From contig SGPM01000055.1 of assembly GCA_004802725.1 (NCBI GenBank), positions 43,351-107,350 of the forward strand: a stretch of DNA of 64,000 nucleotides, given 5' to 3'. The position numbers and the translations under genes are program-made. This document shows, piece by piece, positions 35,556 to 47,161 of the stretch (the first letter of the stretch is position 1; the number at the start of each line of letters is the position of its first letter). The notes below the pieces were generated by a model. That model saw nothing but the letters and a program-made list of their open reading frames with translations. It had not been told where the DNA came from and ran no database searches. The stretch comes from Antrodiella citrinella. Taxonomy: Eukaryota; Basidiomycota; Agaricomycetes; Polyporales; Steccherinaceae.

Positions 35556-37267
35556 GTTGTACGATGCACTGGATGTGTATATGGAGAGGGGGTTCGGATA
35601 AACATGGACCACTAACGGGTGCTTTTATTCTTGGGAGGCATGATAGAAGTCAAGAAGTCCGGCGAAGTGTCCTGAGCTTTACCCACAGTCTGTACACCGA
35701 TGCCAGATGACAAGAACGCACTTCGGTCGCACGCCAACATCTTGCATTTCCGAACAAATCAAGGCGATCCTGGATCCGCCGCTGAAGATTTCTTGTGTCA
35801 TTGTACGTTTACAAGCTCAGGGAGGGAGGTGCTGAACAAAAGTGTGGCGCGCTGGATGGATCACCGCGATAGGCTAGTGCAAATGGTCTGAGACTCTATG
35901 AACTAGGGAACAGGGTAAAGGCGACGATATCGACATACTGGCAATCTGCTGGTCTATGGGACAGGTGCGATGCAAGCCTCATGCCACCGGATTGTCGGAG
36001 CGCCTGTGTCACCCTTCGATGGTCTCAAACTACTTATTTCGTAGTGCAGTTGCTTCTAAAGGTCTATCAGCATGCTTCGTTGTGTTGTACAGTGTGAACA
36101 CTCCTCACATGAAAACTCAATGAGGATATTATTGATCCCATGAAGACTAGACTGGGCACGGGAGTGACTTCAAGGGTACCCATACAAAGCATCAGCAATC
36201 GCGAACATATCAGTGGCTTCACTAGTCTTGTATGTCCTGGAATGCACACCACACAGCCCTTAGATAATTGGAAAAATACTAGTGAAGCTGCATGGCTTAC
36301 GTGAACTCAAATTCTCCTCGGCATTCGCTCTACATGACAGGCGGCGGCGGCAAAGCATCTGAGTAAGCTCCGAGGTGGATGGCAAGCCATAACTTACCAC
36401 CAGGGTCTGCATATGATGGTAATGGACCTCCGGCGTGGACCATGGCACATATTGTCTGTCGTCTGGTCATTGTCGTCAATAATAGCATGGTCTCCCGCGC
36501 ATGTGTCAAAGCAATGTCAAAGCTATACGAATAGGTCGGATCAGAAACCTCGAGCCATATGCCCCCACGTTATCCGTGGTCATCATGTCTCCGGAGGACC
36601 GTTGAGCGTCGTGTAGCGTAACATGTTCACGGCAGACTGCGAGACCAACTTGAACAGACCACCTAGTTCCCAGCCTGATCTACTCATGATTTAGCAAAAC
36701 GAACAGGAGACCAAAAGATAAGACTTACTATAAATCTCATAGTACTTGTGTCGTAAACATGTTAGCTTGTGCACAGATGTGCGTGACACGTTCCTGGAGC
36801 CCAAGTAACAAAAGTGGTCAATGAGGCCTTGCAAGTTGACGTCAGAACGCTGCAAGATTGTCACTGTTGTTGATGGAGGACGTCGTCCTAGTGTAAAGTC
36901 AGACGATAAGGCCCATCTCGTCTGGTAGAAAGATGGGACATATGGAGGTTGAAATGCCCGGGCGGGCGGACAAGAGGAGGCGGCCCAGGGTGTGGCGTCA
37001 CTTCGGCACGTTCTTGAGGACGAACCCGCTTTGGCATGTCAGTGCATGGTAGTGATCGATTGAATCGTCCAAATGCACGCGTCGAGAATCGCAAAAGACT
37101 CTGCAAAACGATGGCTATGAAATAAAAGTTCAATCATTATCAATGCAGGCATACCGTTCCAACCAACCAAGAAAGAAAGAAAGCTAGATAATAATACAAA
37201 TCGCGATGCATCGTAGCATATACGAATTCCAACCACTCCACATAGGACGTAAGGCTAACAGAGCTGA
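35556..37267. other. Spacer between the tandem ligase genes
   Basis: About 1.7 kb with no recognised gene. Short open frames (63 codons plus at 35700; 62 codons minus at 36260) lack family features. No obvious ligase remnant was found by eye. The right-hand side probably includes the 3' UTR of paralogue B, the left-hand side the promoter of paralogue A. Confidence 0.45.
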
Positions 37268-39355
37268 TTATAGCTTTGCCTTATTCGTTAATTGTCGACT
37301 TTCTTCGTACCGGTCCTGGAGCTGACGTCGGAGCACCTTTCCAGTGGGCGACTTTGGTATCTACAACAAGACGGATTGTCAGGCTCGGCCACCGGTTGCC
37401 CTAGTATTTAAGACCAATACGCACCTGATCGACGATCTCCATCCCACCCCTCAACCACTTGTACTTGCTTAAATTCTGATGCGTCCATGTGTTCAATTCC
37501 CCCATCGTCCGCGCCACGCCCCTCTTCTTGCCCTCTTCACTCAGCACCAACCACGCTCGAGGGATCTTCTCGTCAGACGTCCGTCCACCAGATACGCCGG
37601 CGACGCAGACATCAGCAAGAAGCTTATCCGGATGCATATGCAGGACCTCTTCGATCTCGGTAGGAGAAACTTGTACTCCGGAGATCTTGAGCGTGTCCTT
37701 AGCTCTATCAACGAAGCTGCACATAAGCAAAATGTGTCAGCTCTAACTCAAGCACAGCAGAAACACCACATACAAGTAGTTCTGTTTCTCATCCACCTTG
37801 AACGTGTCTCCCGTCCTTAACCACCCATCTACGAACGTCTCCCGCGTAGCTTTGTCGTTCTGATAATATCCCAACGCGATATTCTCTCCCTTAAGCCAAA
37901 GCTCGCCCGGCTCATCGAAGTCGGCCTCGCTGCCATCTGGTCGCACAATCCGAGATTCCATACCGGGAAGCAGAATTCCGGCAGAACCACGTAAAGGCTG
38001 GCAACCTCCGAGGATACCTGGTATGGGTTTTCGGATCGCAGAGAGGGTCTACTGTGGCGTCAATATTACGCTAACATCGATGAACAGCTGCACTAACGCA
38101 TTCCGACAATCCATAGCCTGAAATTCCGTTATCAGGGGGACGAAATGGAGTGATTGGCCAGAACGTACCTTGTGCTACCCTAGGTATGTGATGGACTAAG
38201 GAAATGAACTTTTCTTCCACCTCTGAAGGAAGATACGCTGCACCACTAGTCACGGTCCATACCGAGCTGAAATCGGCCTTTTCGAGCAGACCCAAGGAGA
38301 CCATTTGATGCAAGAAAGAAGGCACCAGGGAAATAACATTGATCTTATACCTGACCGCACACGTTAGCGACCTTGTTCACGCAGATATTAGAGCCTCATC
38401 TTACTTCGGAATAGCTGCAAGCACGACGCGAGGATCCCACTTCGGCACAACGACGAGTGTGTTGTAATCTATGACGCATCGAATGCAGAACATTTGAAGG
38501 CCGAACGTGTGATGAAAGGGTAGGACGGCCAAGACCACTGGTGGTTTCTCTGGAACGAACTTTGTGATTTTCACCTCTTCTTGTGTTATCATCAGTCCTG
38601 AAATTACCGTGAACCAAATATTGCCATGCGATATCATGACCGCTGCAAAATATTTCAGCAATACTCTGAACGAAAAAGTCGTGTACTAACCTTTTGGCAG
38701 ACCAGTTGTTCCACTGGAAAATACGAAATACGCCAACGTACTCTTATTCGCAGGCTTGATAGGCACTCTACGTATGCTTTTCTGTCGAACATTCGCTATG
38801 ATATCCTCTAATCTCTTCCGACCGTTATAGTTACGATCTTCGAGGATATAAACACTGTCTTCAGACAGCCCGACTTCCTTCGCTGCCGAGAGCATCCGAG
38901 ATAGACTACTCGATTGGACGAACACGCGTGTCACATTCGAAAGTCGGAGAGCGTGAACGAGCTCAAAGTGCGTTGAGTACGAGGAAATCAGCGAGAACGG
39001 AGTCGTGATAACCAGACATGCTTGCAACAGCGTCACGTAGTCCTGGAAGAGACTCAGTATGTGTATCATACAATATGTACGCCGAACTCACCAAGCTGTT
39101 GCAGCTGCAAATACCGACGACGTCTCCGTTCTCACTGCTCAACCCCAGACCACCCTCTGACACAGGTGCACCTAAGGCCGTCGCTGCGTCTCGTACCCGC
39201 TCCTCTACCTCCTGCCTGGTCCGCATTTCCCCGCTTATGACATCGATGTGCGCGACATAGTCTGGCATGGTCGCCGTCCGAGAGCGGAATATGAGTTCGT
39301 GCACATTCTTGTCTGGGACGGATGGTACGGGTGGATAGAGGGACTTGAGATGCAT
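37268..39355 (-). CDS. 4-coumarate/acyl-CoA ligase-like enzyme with C-terminal AKL (paralogue B)
   Basis: The paralogue of the preceding ligase. The start MHLKSLYPPVPSVPDKN matches paralogue A almost residue for residue, then YFVFSSGTTGLPKG, VMISHGNIWFTV, PFHHTFGLQMFC, YGLSEC, GELWLKGENIALGYY, GWLRTGDTF, DRAKDTLKISGVQVSPTEIE and SPTGKVLRRQLQ with the catalytic Lys. The end TNKAKL gives AKL, again a PTS1-type tripeptide. TAA at 37268-37270. Intron positions appear to match those of paralogue A (for example at the A8 motif and before IPKSPTG), which supports gene duplication rather than independent gain. A TACTTAAATAAG element lies about 35 nt before the ATG. It shares strand and order with A, with 1.7 kb between. 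Confidence 0.9.
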
Positions 39356-39845
39356 GCTAGCTTAGAGCGGGAGTACTAGCGATGGCTCTACTTAAATAAG
39401 TGGAGAGCTGTTGCTAATTGTTGGGCCACTTTGAGCGAGGCAGCCGTGGTCCGTAAGCCATCAATCGTAAACGTCCCGGGTAATCCGGGACAACGGAAAC
39501 GTTCGGGTGAAGGAGTAGCGTGAACAAGGTCTGCTGCTTGGTCTCGAGATTGTAGAATCAGATCCCACCCTCGGATGAGTAACATGAATAGTTCCACCAG
39601 TCTCTTGAAGCTTTACTCACAGATACCTCGAAATATCTGCGCAACACCTGGTGTTCTGTTATGAGTGTGTGTGAACACACAGATCCCATGTTGAATCTGA
39701 CAAGAGGAGACGGAGAAGGAGAGTCATGAGGAGAGGAACAGACCATGATCGGCTACTTCATTGCACCCAAATAGCCGGTCAACGATTGCTTCCTCAGCTC
39801 CGTCCGAGTCCCTGTCTGTAACGCCTCTCTTGACTCTCGCTCACG
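39356..39845. promoter_or_regulatory. Divergent promoter region of ligase B and the peroxiredoxin
   Basis: It holds a perfect 7-bp inverted repeat at 39473-39479/39485-39491 (GTCCCGG ... CCGGGAC). This contains CGG, five bases, CCG, a form bound by Zn2Cys6 fungal regulators. It lies about 120 nt upstream of the ligase B ATG. A second dyad, GTGTGTGAACACAC, is at about 39669-39682. No exon was recognised. Confidence 0.45.
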
Positions 39846-40672
39846 ATGTCAAACCCTCTCATAGGCAAGCCTGCACCGACCTTCTCGTTGCCAAACTACA
39901 CAGGCGACACATACGACTTCAATCCAGCGGAAATTGGCATACCTACTGCCCTCTTCTTTTATCCCAGTTCAGGTAAGCCACCATCATGTTTCGTCCATAC
40001 ACCGTATTCACTTGCCCATCATATTCTGCAGGGACATACGGTTGCACGAAGGAAGCATGTGCTTTCAGAGACGCTGTTGCAGGTACTTATATTCGCATTC
40101 CCCGGGACACCGAACATACCGCTCATCGCTTGATCTCGCGTCGCAGAGAAAGGAGTCTTCAAGACACAGGTTAATGTAATTGGCGTCAGCTCGAATCCGG
40201 TTGCAAAGCAGAAAGAGTTCGTGAAAAAGAACAACCTGACCGTACGCGCGTTTGTATATCTCCAGTGATTCCGTGTTCTCACAAGCCGGACCAGTACCCT
40301 GTGCTGAGCGATGCCAAAGGTGAAGCCCGCAAAGCGTATCACACCAGCAAAGGTCTTCTCGGTCTCTCCGATTCTCGTGCTACCTTCATAATCGACTCCA
40401 AGGGTGTTGTCCGGTGATTTCAATTTAATATGATATACGACCCTATACTAATCATTCCTTTCAGCGACGTATTTGACTCTGTCCTCAATTATGGCGGACA
40501 CACCAAGTTTATTGAGAAATGGCTCACGAAGCTTCAAAGCGAAGAGAAGCCCGCTCAAACAGCAACCAGCACATCTGCTGCAGAGCCTGCCCCTCAATCT
40601 CCGCCCGTACCAGAAGCTTCGACGGAACAGACTGAGGAAGTTTCCAAGGCCGCTGCCGCCGTGCAAGCATAA
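39846..40672 (+). CDS. PrxQ/BCP-type peroxiredoxin (Dot5-like)
   Basis: Reduces peroxides using thioredoxin. The start MSNPLIGKPAPTFSLPNYTG is typical of AhpC/TSA-fold proteins. The active-site motif, joined over an intron, reads GTYGCTKEACAFRD; Cys-x4-Cys is the BCP/PrxQ arrangement of peroxidatic and resolving cysteines. The rest is VIGVSSNPVAKQKEFVKKN, YPVLSDAKGEARKAY and RATFIIDSKGVVRDVFDSV. The C-terminal 50 residues are an Ala/Pro/Glu-rich extension (STSAAEPAPQSPPVPEAS) ending VQA, unusual for the family and of unknown role. Four introns; TAA at 40670-40672. No presequence is evident, so cytosolic or nuclear location is likely. Confidence 0.92.
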
Positions 40673-41152
40673 GTTATGGGTATGATAATTTCTTGCGGAC
40701 TCTGTTGGAATGGATTTGTGAACTTTGGAAGGTTTGCAATACTGTATCTGTGATTCTTTCTTTCAATGTGGCCACAGTGTATCTAAATAATTGGAGTACA
40801 TGCTGTATGCTCCCTGACTCTTACTGTGGTTTTGGTTGAACTATCAACTGCCGCCACTCAGGCCACCACTTGCGAGTTGTGAGAGAATGAAATTCAAATG
40901 ACTCTGCAATGGCACGGAGTCGGGACAGTAGATGAGCGCCGACGCGATCGGCGGATCTAAGATCTCACATTCCTTGGGCATCGTGGCGCCGCGCTTTCAG
41001 TACTACCATAGTCAAACCACAGTTACTGAGTGTTGCCTTCAGTGAAGTTGGATGCGGAGAACGCCAGAGGGCATCGACAAGTCACCGTTCGCGTTCAAAA
41101 CTCCACGACGAACAACGTTCCCTCTTTCCACCCATCCTCTGACTCTGCCTGC
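40673..41152. other. Intergenic region between the peroxiredoxin and the membrane protein gene
   Basis: It holds the 3' end of the peroxiredoxin transcript and the promoter of the next gene. No exon or repeat was recognised. Confidence 0.5.
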
Positions 41153-44101
41153 ATGCCATTGAGGACGTTGCGCGGACTCGCTCTACTTCTTATTCCAATA
41201 TGGCCAGCAGTGAGTCGTATTGTGAAATTACAGTGCATGTATGTTGTCTAAACACACCCGGTAGGTCGCGTTTGTACTGGTGTATCTCGTCCATGAGCGG
41301 CAGCAGGATCGCTCGACCATTGTGCCTGAAAACCTCTCAGACGTGGCTCTCCAGTTCACAGTCGTGGAGACTCTCAAACTGGTCTTCTCATTGGCGTATT
41401 ACCTATGGAAGAGACCACAACTGGCGGTGGCTTCGGCACGCAGAGGAATAGTGGAAGGGGATGACGAAGAAGGGCATCCGTTGAACCATGTCAATGGGTT
41501 CTACGAGCATACACCTGACCGCTCACTGGTCGTTCAGTCCAGTCCACGCTGGCACCCAATGCAAGCACATTCCGGTGCACGGATACCGCGTTATGTGAGC
41601 ATAGGGATGGTAGTTGTCTTGGCTGCACTCCTCGCACATGCGAATTATATCGTACGTTCACAACTCGCATACATCACTGAGCTTTCATCCCCTCAAATTT
41701 CTCGTGACAGCACTCCATCGCAGAGCACTTCTATGGACCGTTCAGTACCGGTTTCGCATTGTCGATCTCGACCCTCTTCACGCTCGCCTGGCTGTTCTCA
41801 TTCTTCATATGGGTCATTGAATTGCCCCAGTATCAAGCCGTGTTCACTCAGGTATGCACAATACACGATTTATGTACAATTTGCAGTGTCTAACGTGTCG
41901 ATAGATATGTGGATTCCTCGTCATTCAGGTGTGTCCTTTGACTGTCTTGTGACTTCCGACAATTGTGAACGTGTCATATAGGCTGGTCTCACGACCGTTG
42001 CCGCTTCACAAACACCATATATCACGCTCCTCGACTTATCGTTCTCAGTATCATTGACACTCGCATTAATCACCTGTGTAAGTTCGCCATAAGTTAATTT
42101 CTCAGCGATCTTACTGACTTTTCATTCCTAGATCTATCGGACACCACATAATATTTCATTAGAAGCACTGCACACACTCCTATTCGCAGCATCTTTATTC
42201 ATCAATTTAGTTCTTCTTGGGATACACAACGCGGAAGTCTTGGCGACCCCACACGACCGCTTCTCGTTTTGGGTATTCCTACAATGTGTCGGGCAAGTTG
42301 CACTGGATCTCACTGGGCTGCTAGTCATCTACGGTGAGCACGCATGCCTGCATACACTGCTAAGGTAGTCTCTAAACATTATGCAGCTATGGACGCTCCC
42401 ACCCTTGGCGTTCTCGCCTCCCTTGGAGCGGCGATCCATTTCCTCAGCATAAGCTTCACAACCGGAGTGTTCTCTGGATATGTCGCTGTTGGCTGTTTGA
42501 TTGTCATCATCGCATCTGTTTCGTACTTTATATACAGAAAAGACGACGAGGAGAACTACCTGACCCTGAAGGCGGTGAGCCCAACAGTATCATGCATTTG
42601 CGAAAGTCAGCTGACAGTCGGGCGCGCAGGGTCATGGCATGGCATTCATCACGCAAGTCCTCAGCGCCGCTTTCCTCCTGATTGTAGGGGTGCACATCGT
42701 CATTGCGTCCTCTTCGGAAAATGCACTTGTCTTGCGATATGCCGACGTCAAGCCTGCGAAGATCACAGATCTGATTTCCGACTCCCTGGTGACCTGTCGG
42801 CGCAAACCGTTATTATCGACATCGTGGTACCCTCATGAACGATCTTACCATGCGTTCGACGATGTGCTCTTGATCGTGTTCTTCAGTCACGCGAGGTACG
42901 ACGTGAACTTGGAGTCGTATAGGGAGGTCTACTCCGAGTTCTTTCCCAATGTAAGTTTCAAGTCATTGAATTCAGAGAAAGCCCACTCACCGCTATTTCC
43001 ACAGATTGTACTCGTAGGGCCACGGAGTAGGGAGGATGCCGGGTTCAACCACTCTTACGACGTACTCGTTGACTCTTATGAGGCTGAAGAGGATCTTCAT
43101 GACCCAGATTTCTACAAAATGGCCGGAAGGGTGCGTAGCGCTTTGGCTCCTTCTCCAGGTCTACGTGCTCAACTACTTGCATTTCTCCCAATACCAGATG
43201 GCCCATCACATGCTCTACACCGCCCTGGACGCCTACCCATGCTACGACGGATACCTCTGGGCGCCCTTCGATACCATGCTCAATATACCCCGCCTCCAGC
43301 AATTCAACCAAAACCTCTTCTGGTACCACTCGCCCTTCGGGACGTACGTACACAACCCTGCGTTGGGCGATGCAGCGGCCAACGCGAACAAAAGCCGGCA
43401 TGCGCCGCCGGCGAACATCAGTCCGGATCCGGCGCTCAACTTGACTGCGACGTGGAAGGGGTGGCAGACGGATTGGTGGTGGGGGTAAGTATCGCTGCCC
43501 TCCTATACGCCAAATGAAAGGACTGGACGGACTGATTCACGTTTGACAGGGATCCACACGTTGGCTTGGAAGTATGCATGCAAGCATTCCGCAGGGTGCC
43601 TCTTGCGATGCGAGAGAACTTGGCGGCCCTCACAAATGGCACGACGAGGCTTATTGGCGGATCCGCTGATACGCTGTACATTCCTGGACGACATCGCGAG
43701 GTCTTCAAGGAGACGTTGGGGACCTTCCTTGAGACGATGTGTTTCCTGGAGATCGCGACGCCCACGGTTGTGCATTTGGTCGCGCCGCCTGAAGAGCCGA
43801 TCCAATTCGTGGATCATGTAAGTCTTCATTCCCTCCATTCGATCGTGTCCTAGTGCTCACACGTGTTCGTGCTATGCAGTGGTGGATATGGCAGCCACCA
43901 TTCAACGCGTCGTTCGTGCGGCAAAAGTGGGATGAAGGCTTTGAGGTGGATACTTTCCATACCTTCCACTGGGGAGACCTAGAGGCCGACGGCGTATGGA
44001 GAGGGAACCCAGCGCACAAGCCGGATGTCAGGAAATTGTTAGCACAGTCTGCAGCGAGGCAGAATGTTGACTTTCGTTTACGCTTGCCAAATGAACAATA
44101 A
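41153..44101 (+). CDS. Polytopic membrane protein with a large lumenal transferase-like domain
   Basis: Many-exon gene, start MPLRTLRGLALLLIPIWPA, TAA at 44099-44101. The N-terminal half is about ten hydrophobic helices, for example VAFVLVYLV, LQFTVVETLKLVFSLAYYLW, ALSISTLFTLAWLFSFFIWV, FLVIQAGLTTVA, LHTLLFAASLFINLVLLG and AFITQVLSAAFLLIVGVHIV. LQFTVVETLKLVFSL resembles part of nucleotide-sugar transporters, but the rest does not clearly follow that fold. The C-terminal half of about 330 residues is soluble: DDVLLIVFFSHARYDVNL, IVLVGPRSREDAGFNHSYD, YDGYLWAPFDTMLN, WQTDWWWGDPHVGL, LIGGSADTLYIPGRHREVF and FVDHWWIWQPPFN. Sequons (NHS, NIS, NLT, NGT, NAS) put it on the lumenal or outer side. It reads like a glycosyltransferase-type domain, but no catalytic DxD is assured. 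Function unknown. Confidence 0.8.
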
Positions 44102-44207
44102 CATTAATATTGCAGTCACTGGTAACTGGTTACTCAAATGTGTCTGGTATATGTGCGATAGATCCTGCAGTCACAAGGAGACGCCTCTACAAACTCAAGC
44201 GTATACT

Positions 44208-45297
44208 TCAGACCTTGAGTGTTTTCTCAAACCATTCGACACAGTGCGCGAATGCGCCGTTGTACCCCTTCACAATTTCGGGGAGGGCGAAATTGGGTCT
44301 GGCTGCAAAGCCGTGAGCGGTACCTGCAGGATATCGTGTCAACAGAGCAAACAGTGTATAAAACTGGAAGAAACGGACCTGGGTAGTCTTTGAACTCATA
44401 ATCCACGAAATCTGGCTTGTCTTTACGGGCATCGAAGACAGCCTCAGCTTGGTCCCGGATCGATTTCTTGAAGGACATATCGTCTACTCATAACGTCAGC
44501 TTGAGCACCGGATTTCATGGCTGTTAGATGAACATACCTTCCGCACACTCCCAAGCCGCGGGTATTTTGATTGCTTTAATTTCCGCAATACTGGTACTAC
44601 CAGGGTGAGCGATCACAATGCTGTCCACGAGGTCCATTGAACCGATGCGAATGGCAGCAGCACCGCCGAAGCAATATCTGTAATCCAAAGTCTGAATAAC
44701 GCGTCGTAAACAAAGGGTGGAGTCACTCACCCAACAGCGCCGATTTTCTGGTACGTTCTGCTCTCCTTGATCTTGGCAACGAACTATAGACAACCAAAAA
44801 GTGAGTAAAAGGGTCGCTTGGAAATGGAGGAGGCCAAAGAAGGACTTACGGTGGAGATTCGAGCGTCCACGACCGAGGCACGAGATGCGTACAAGAGATG
44901 GACGCGCGGGACGATGAGCCAGATGAGGCGCAGGATGTTCATGAAAGGTATCTTCTGCCCAGCTCTGTCTGGCATCAACGGTTCCATATCGTCGGCGTTC
45001 ATAGGAGGTCTGCCTGTTGCAACCGCGGGGACATGATTAGCATCTCTTGTCGCGTCTCTGACCCTTCAAGCACAACTCACCGTCAAAAAGGTCGGGAACC
45101 CAAACATCACAGTCCAATTCCTTGGAGAACCGGTCCGCCATGATCTTGCAGTTCACCAGAGGCAAACCAAAGATATCAGTGAGCAGGACGACTGCTCGGG
45201 ACTTGTTGGAGCCTTCGTGCAAGTAGGCACCGTCCACCATCGTCCCTTCTGGCTCGCCCGCCAGGACATAGCCTTGACCGCACTGTTCACAACTCAT
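44208..45297 (-). CDS. Dienelactone hydrolase family protein
   Basis: An alpha/beta hydrolase of the DLH family. The start MSCEQCGQGYVLAGEPEG is followed by AVVLLTDIFGLPLVNCKIMA and WVPDLFDG. The nucleophile elbow GAVGYCFGGAAA has Cys in the nucleophile position, as in DLH. The catalytic His lies in GTAHGFAARPN, joined over an intron, and the acid is probably in the KDKPDFVDYEFKDYPG segment. It ends FEKTLKV with TGA at 44208-44210. Six or so introns. Fungal members act in ring-cleavage product metabolism or are of unknown use. It converges on the preceding membrane-protein gene with only 106 nt between stop codons. Confidence 0.92.
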
Positions 45298-45884
45298 CTT
45301 ATGTTAACGTTCTCGGTCAACGCAAGTTGGGGAGACGTGGAGGAATGAAGAGAAAGACAGCAGTTGAAGTTTTCCTGACATCGTGTGTATGATACTGTAC
45401 TATATAGAAGTAGTCTGAGGGTAGGCTTGAGGACATGGGGAGGCCGTATTGGGGGCACAGTGCCGAGCTAGCCGGAACACCGGATAGCTACAAGCCGCAT
45501 GATGCCGAGCGGCCGCTGACCCGATGCGCATGACATAATGACTATCCCGCTGCAACGACCTCGAGATACATTATCCTCTTGGTCCTGTTATCGTATGTCT
45601 CCTCTCGGTTCCGTTGCATTCTGGCCTTATTTGTTCTGTATTTGATTAACAAAATCTCAGCAACAATAGTACTTCAAGCTCACCATGGCAGCAAACGCAG
45701 TCTGAAGATGTTCCTTCAATAGCTTGTACGTCGCGCTGGTTTCTTGGACTGAGTTCCGGAAGTGCAGGGAGGTATCCATGTTCCGTGGGTGGGGCCTAAC
45801 ACTCAGAGTGTCAGAGCTGCGTATGTCTGGAATGAGTCAATTTGGTGAGTGGCTTCCATCTCGCGCAAGACCTCTTCAACTCAC
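45298..45884. other. Upstream region of the dienelactone hydrolase gene
   Basis: TATATAG at about 45399-45405 is a possible TATA element. Minus-strand fragments at 45790-45860 (EVLREMEATHQIDSFQTYAAL) and 45670-45780 (MDTSLHFRNSVQETSATYK) look protein-like and could be further exons of the neighbouring hypothetical gene. I could not join them with clean splice sites. Confidence 0.35.
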
Positions 45885-46277
45885 CTAACACCACAGACAA
45901 CACTTCGCAAATAACGCCTGCGCGTCGTAGAGCACCCAAATATCTCCCTCGTCCTCTTGCCTAATCTCCTTGCTCTCTTCAACCACTTGTTGGCAGAGCA
46001 ACGAACCTGGAGGTGCAGAATGTCGCCTCGAATTATCTCTACGCATTGGTCTCCCCCCAAGTGGTGTGGTGGGTGATATTGGACTGCGTAGTGCGCCATT
46101 ATGTCTCCCAGCTTCCAAATACGTCTGCCTCGCCGCGATCTCCGTCTCCAGGCTTCGTATCCGTGCTTGGAGTGTTCGACAGGTATTCGCCATACTAGCC
46201 AGGAGCGCCCGGTACGTTGCGAGCTCTTCGTCGCACGCGGCGCCATCGTGCCTTCGCAGTTCGCGTTGGTGGGGCAT
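45885..46277 (-). CDS. Small hypothetical protein with a coiled-coil segment
   Basis: Not recognised. An open frame from ATG at 46277 (MPHQRELRRHDGAACDEEL) contains an amphipathic helix (YRALLASMANTCRTLQARIR, then SLETEIAARQTYLEAG) likely to form a coiled coil. A basic linker and EGDIWVLYDAQALFAKCC follow. It stops at 45885, just before a GTGAGT. More helical frames lie downstream (see 45298-45884), so the true gene may continue by splicing. Codon use and composition are protein-like, but there is no family support. Confidence 0.35.
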   Translation of the reverse strand: MPHQRELRRHDGAACDEELATYRALLASMANTCRTLQARIRSLETEIAARQTYLEAGRHNGALRSPISPTTPLGGRPMRRDNSRRHSAPPGSLLCQQVVEESKEIRQEDEGDIWVLYDAQALFAKCCLWC

Positions 46278-47161
46278 GGTGCGTGGCTGGTGATCCCCTG
46301 CGCCGCGAAGTGATGTTCGAGTCTGGCGGTGGCGGGCGAGTTGCTTCGTCAATGGTTCAATCCTTGCAAGCCGACTATTTGTTCGCCGGGTCTCAAATAT
46401 TGTAATTTCGACCGACGAATGTGATATTTGGCCCAGGAGGCTGACAGTTGTCCGGTATGTCTGTCTTCCGTACCGAGCTCTGCTAGGCTTATCCCCGCAT
46501 TGACGTGCGGATACGCCGACTATGTTGTTGTGCTAGTTGTGGGGCGTTGCGTCTATCGGCGCACACCTCTATCTTTGTCGAGTTCTGATCATACTTGAGA
46601 GGTTCTGTGGATTCAGATTATTTCGGACTGTCATATCATGATACTGATACCCACCTGCTATATCAGTTATCTGACAGTTGATGAACAATGTAGCAGTCCA
46701 CATACCACACGGTCTAAGCTTAGGTTAATTCGAAGCCTATGGTGGGAGGACTCTCGCAACCGTTAGACATTAGGACAGATGTAATCTGGGTATCAGAAAG
46801 CAAGCATGGAATAAGGGCGAATTTAATCTGTACAGGACACTACAAGAAGACTCAGAACAGAAAGGGAAAGAGATGTGAGCGGGCGGGATGGTTAAGATAA
46901 ATACACGGTGGCAGGTGTGGTGGAGCACCTCAACCTAGCCCGCCAAAAGCACGGAAGTATTGGTCTCGAAACCAGACGGAAATCGCACCATTGCGGTGGT
47001 TGGGTGTGAATCCGCGGCGGGTACGAGACCAGGAAGTACAAAAGATCAATCATTCTTCCTCATTAGATAACAGCCACAAGAGATAAGGTTCAACGAGAAA
47101 AATACCAAAATATAATCACACAAAGCAACATACACCTCTGAGTCGGGATAGCAGCGAGCAC
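46278..47161. other. Intergenic region without recognised genes
   Basis: About 880 nt, AT-richer than the neighbours. No open frame of note, RNA gene or clear repeat. It likely holds the 3' UTR of the DUF6533-like gene at its right end. Confidence 0.55.
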
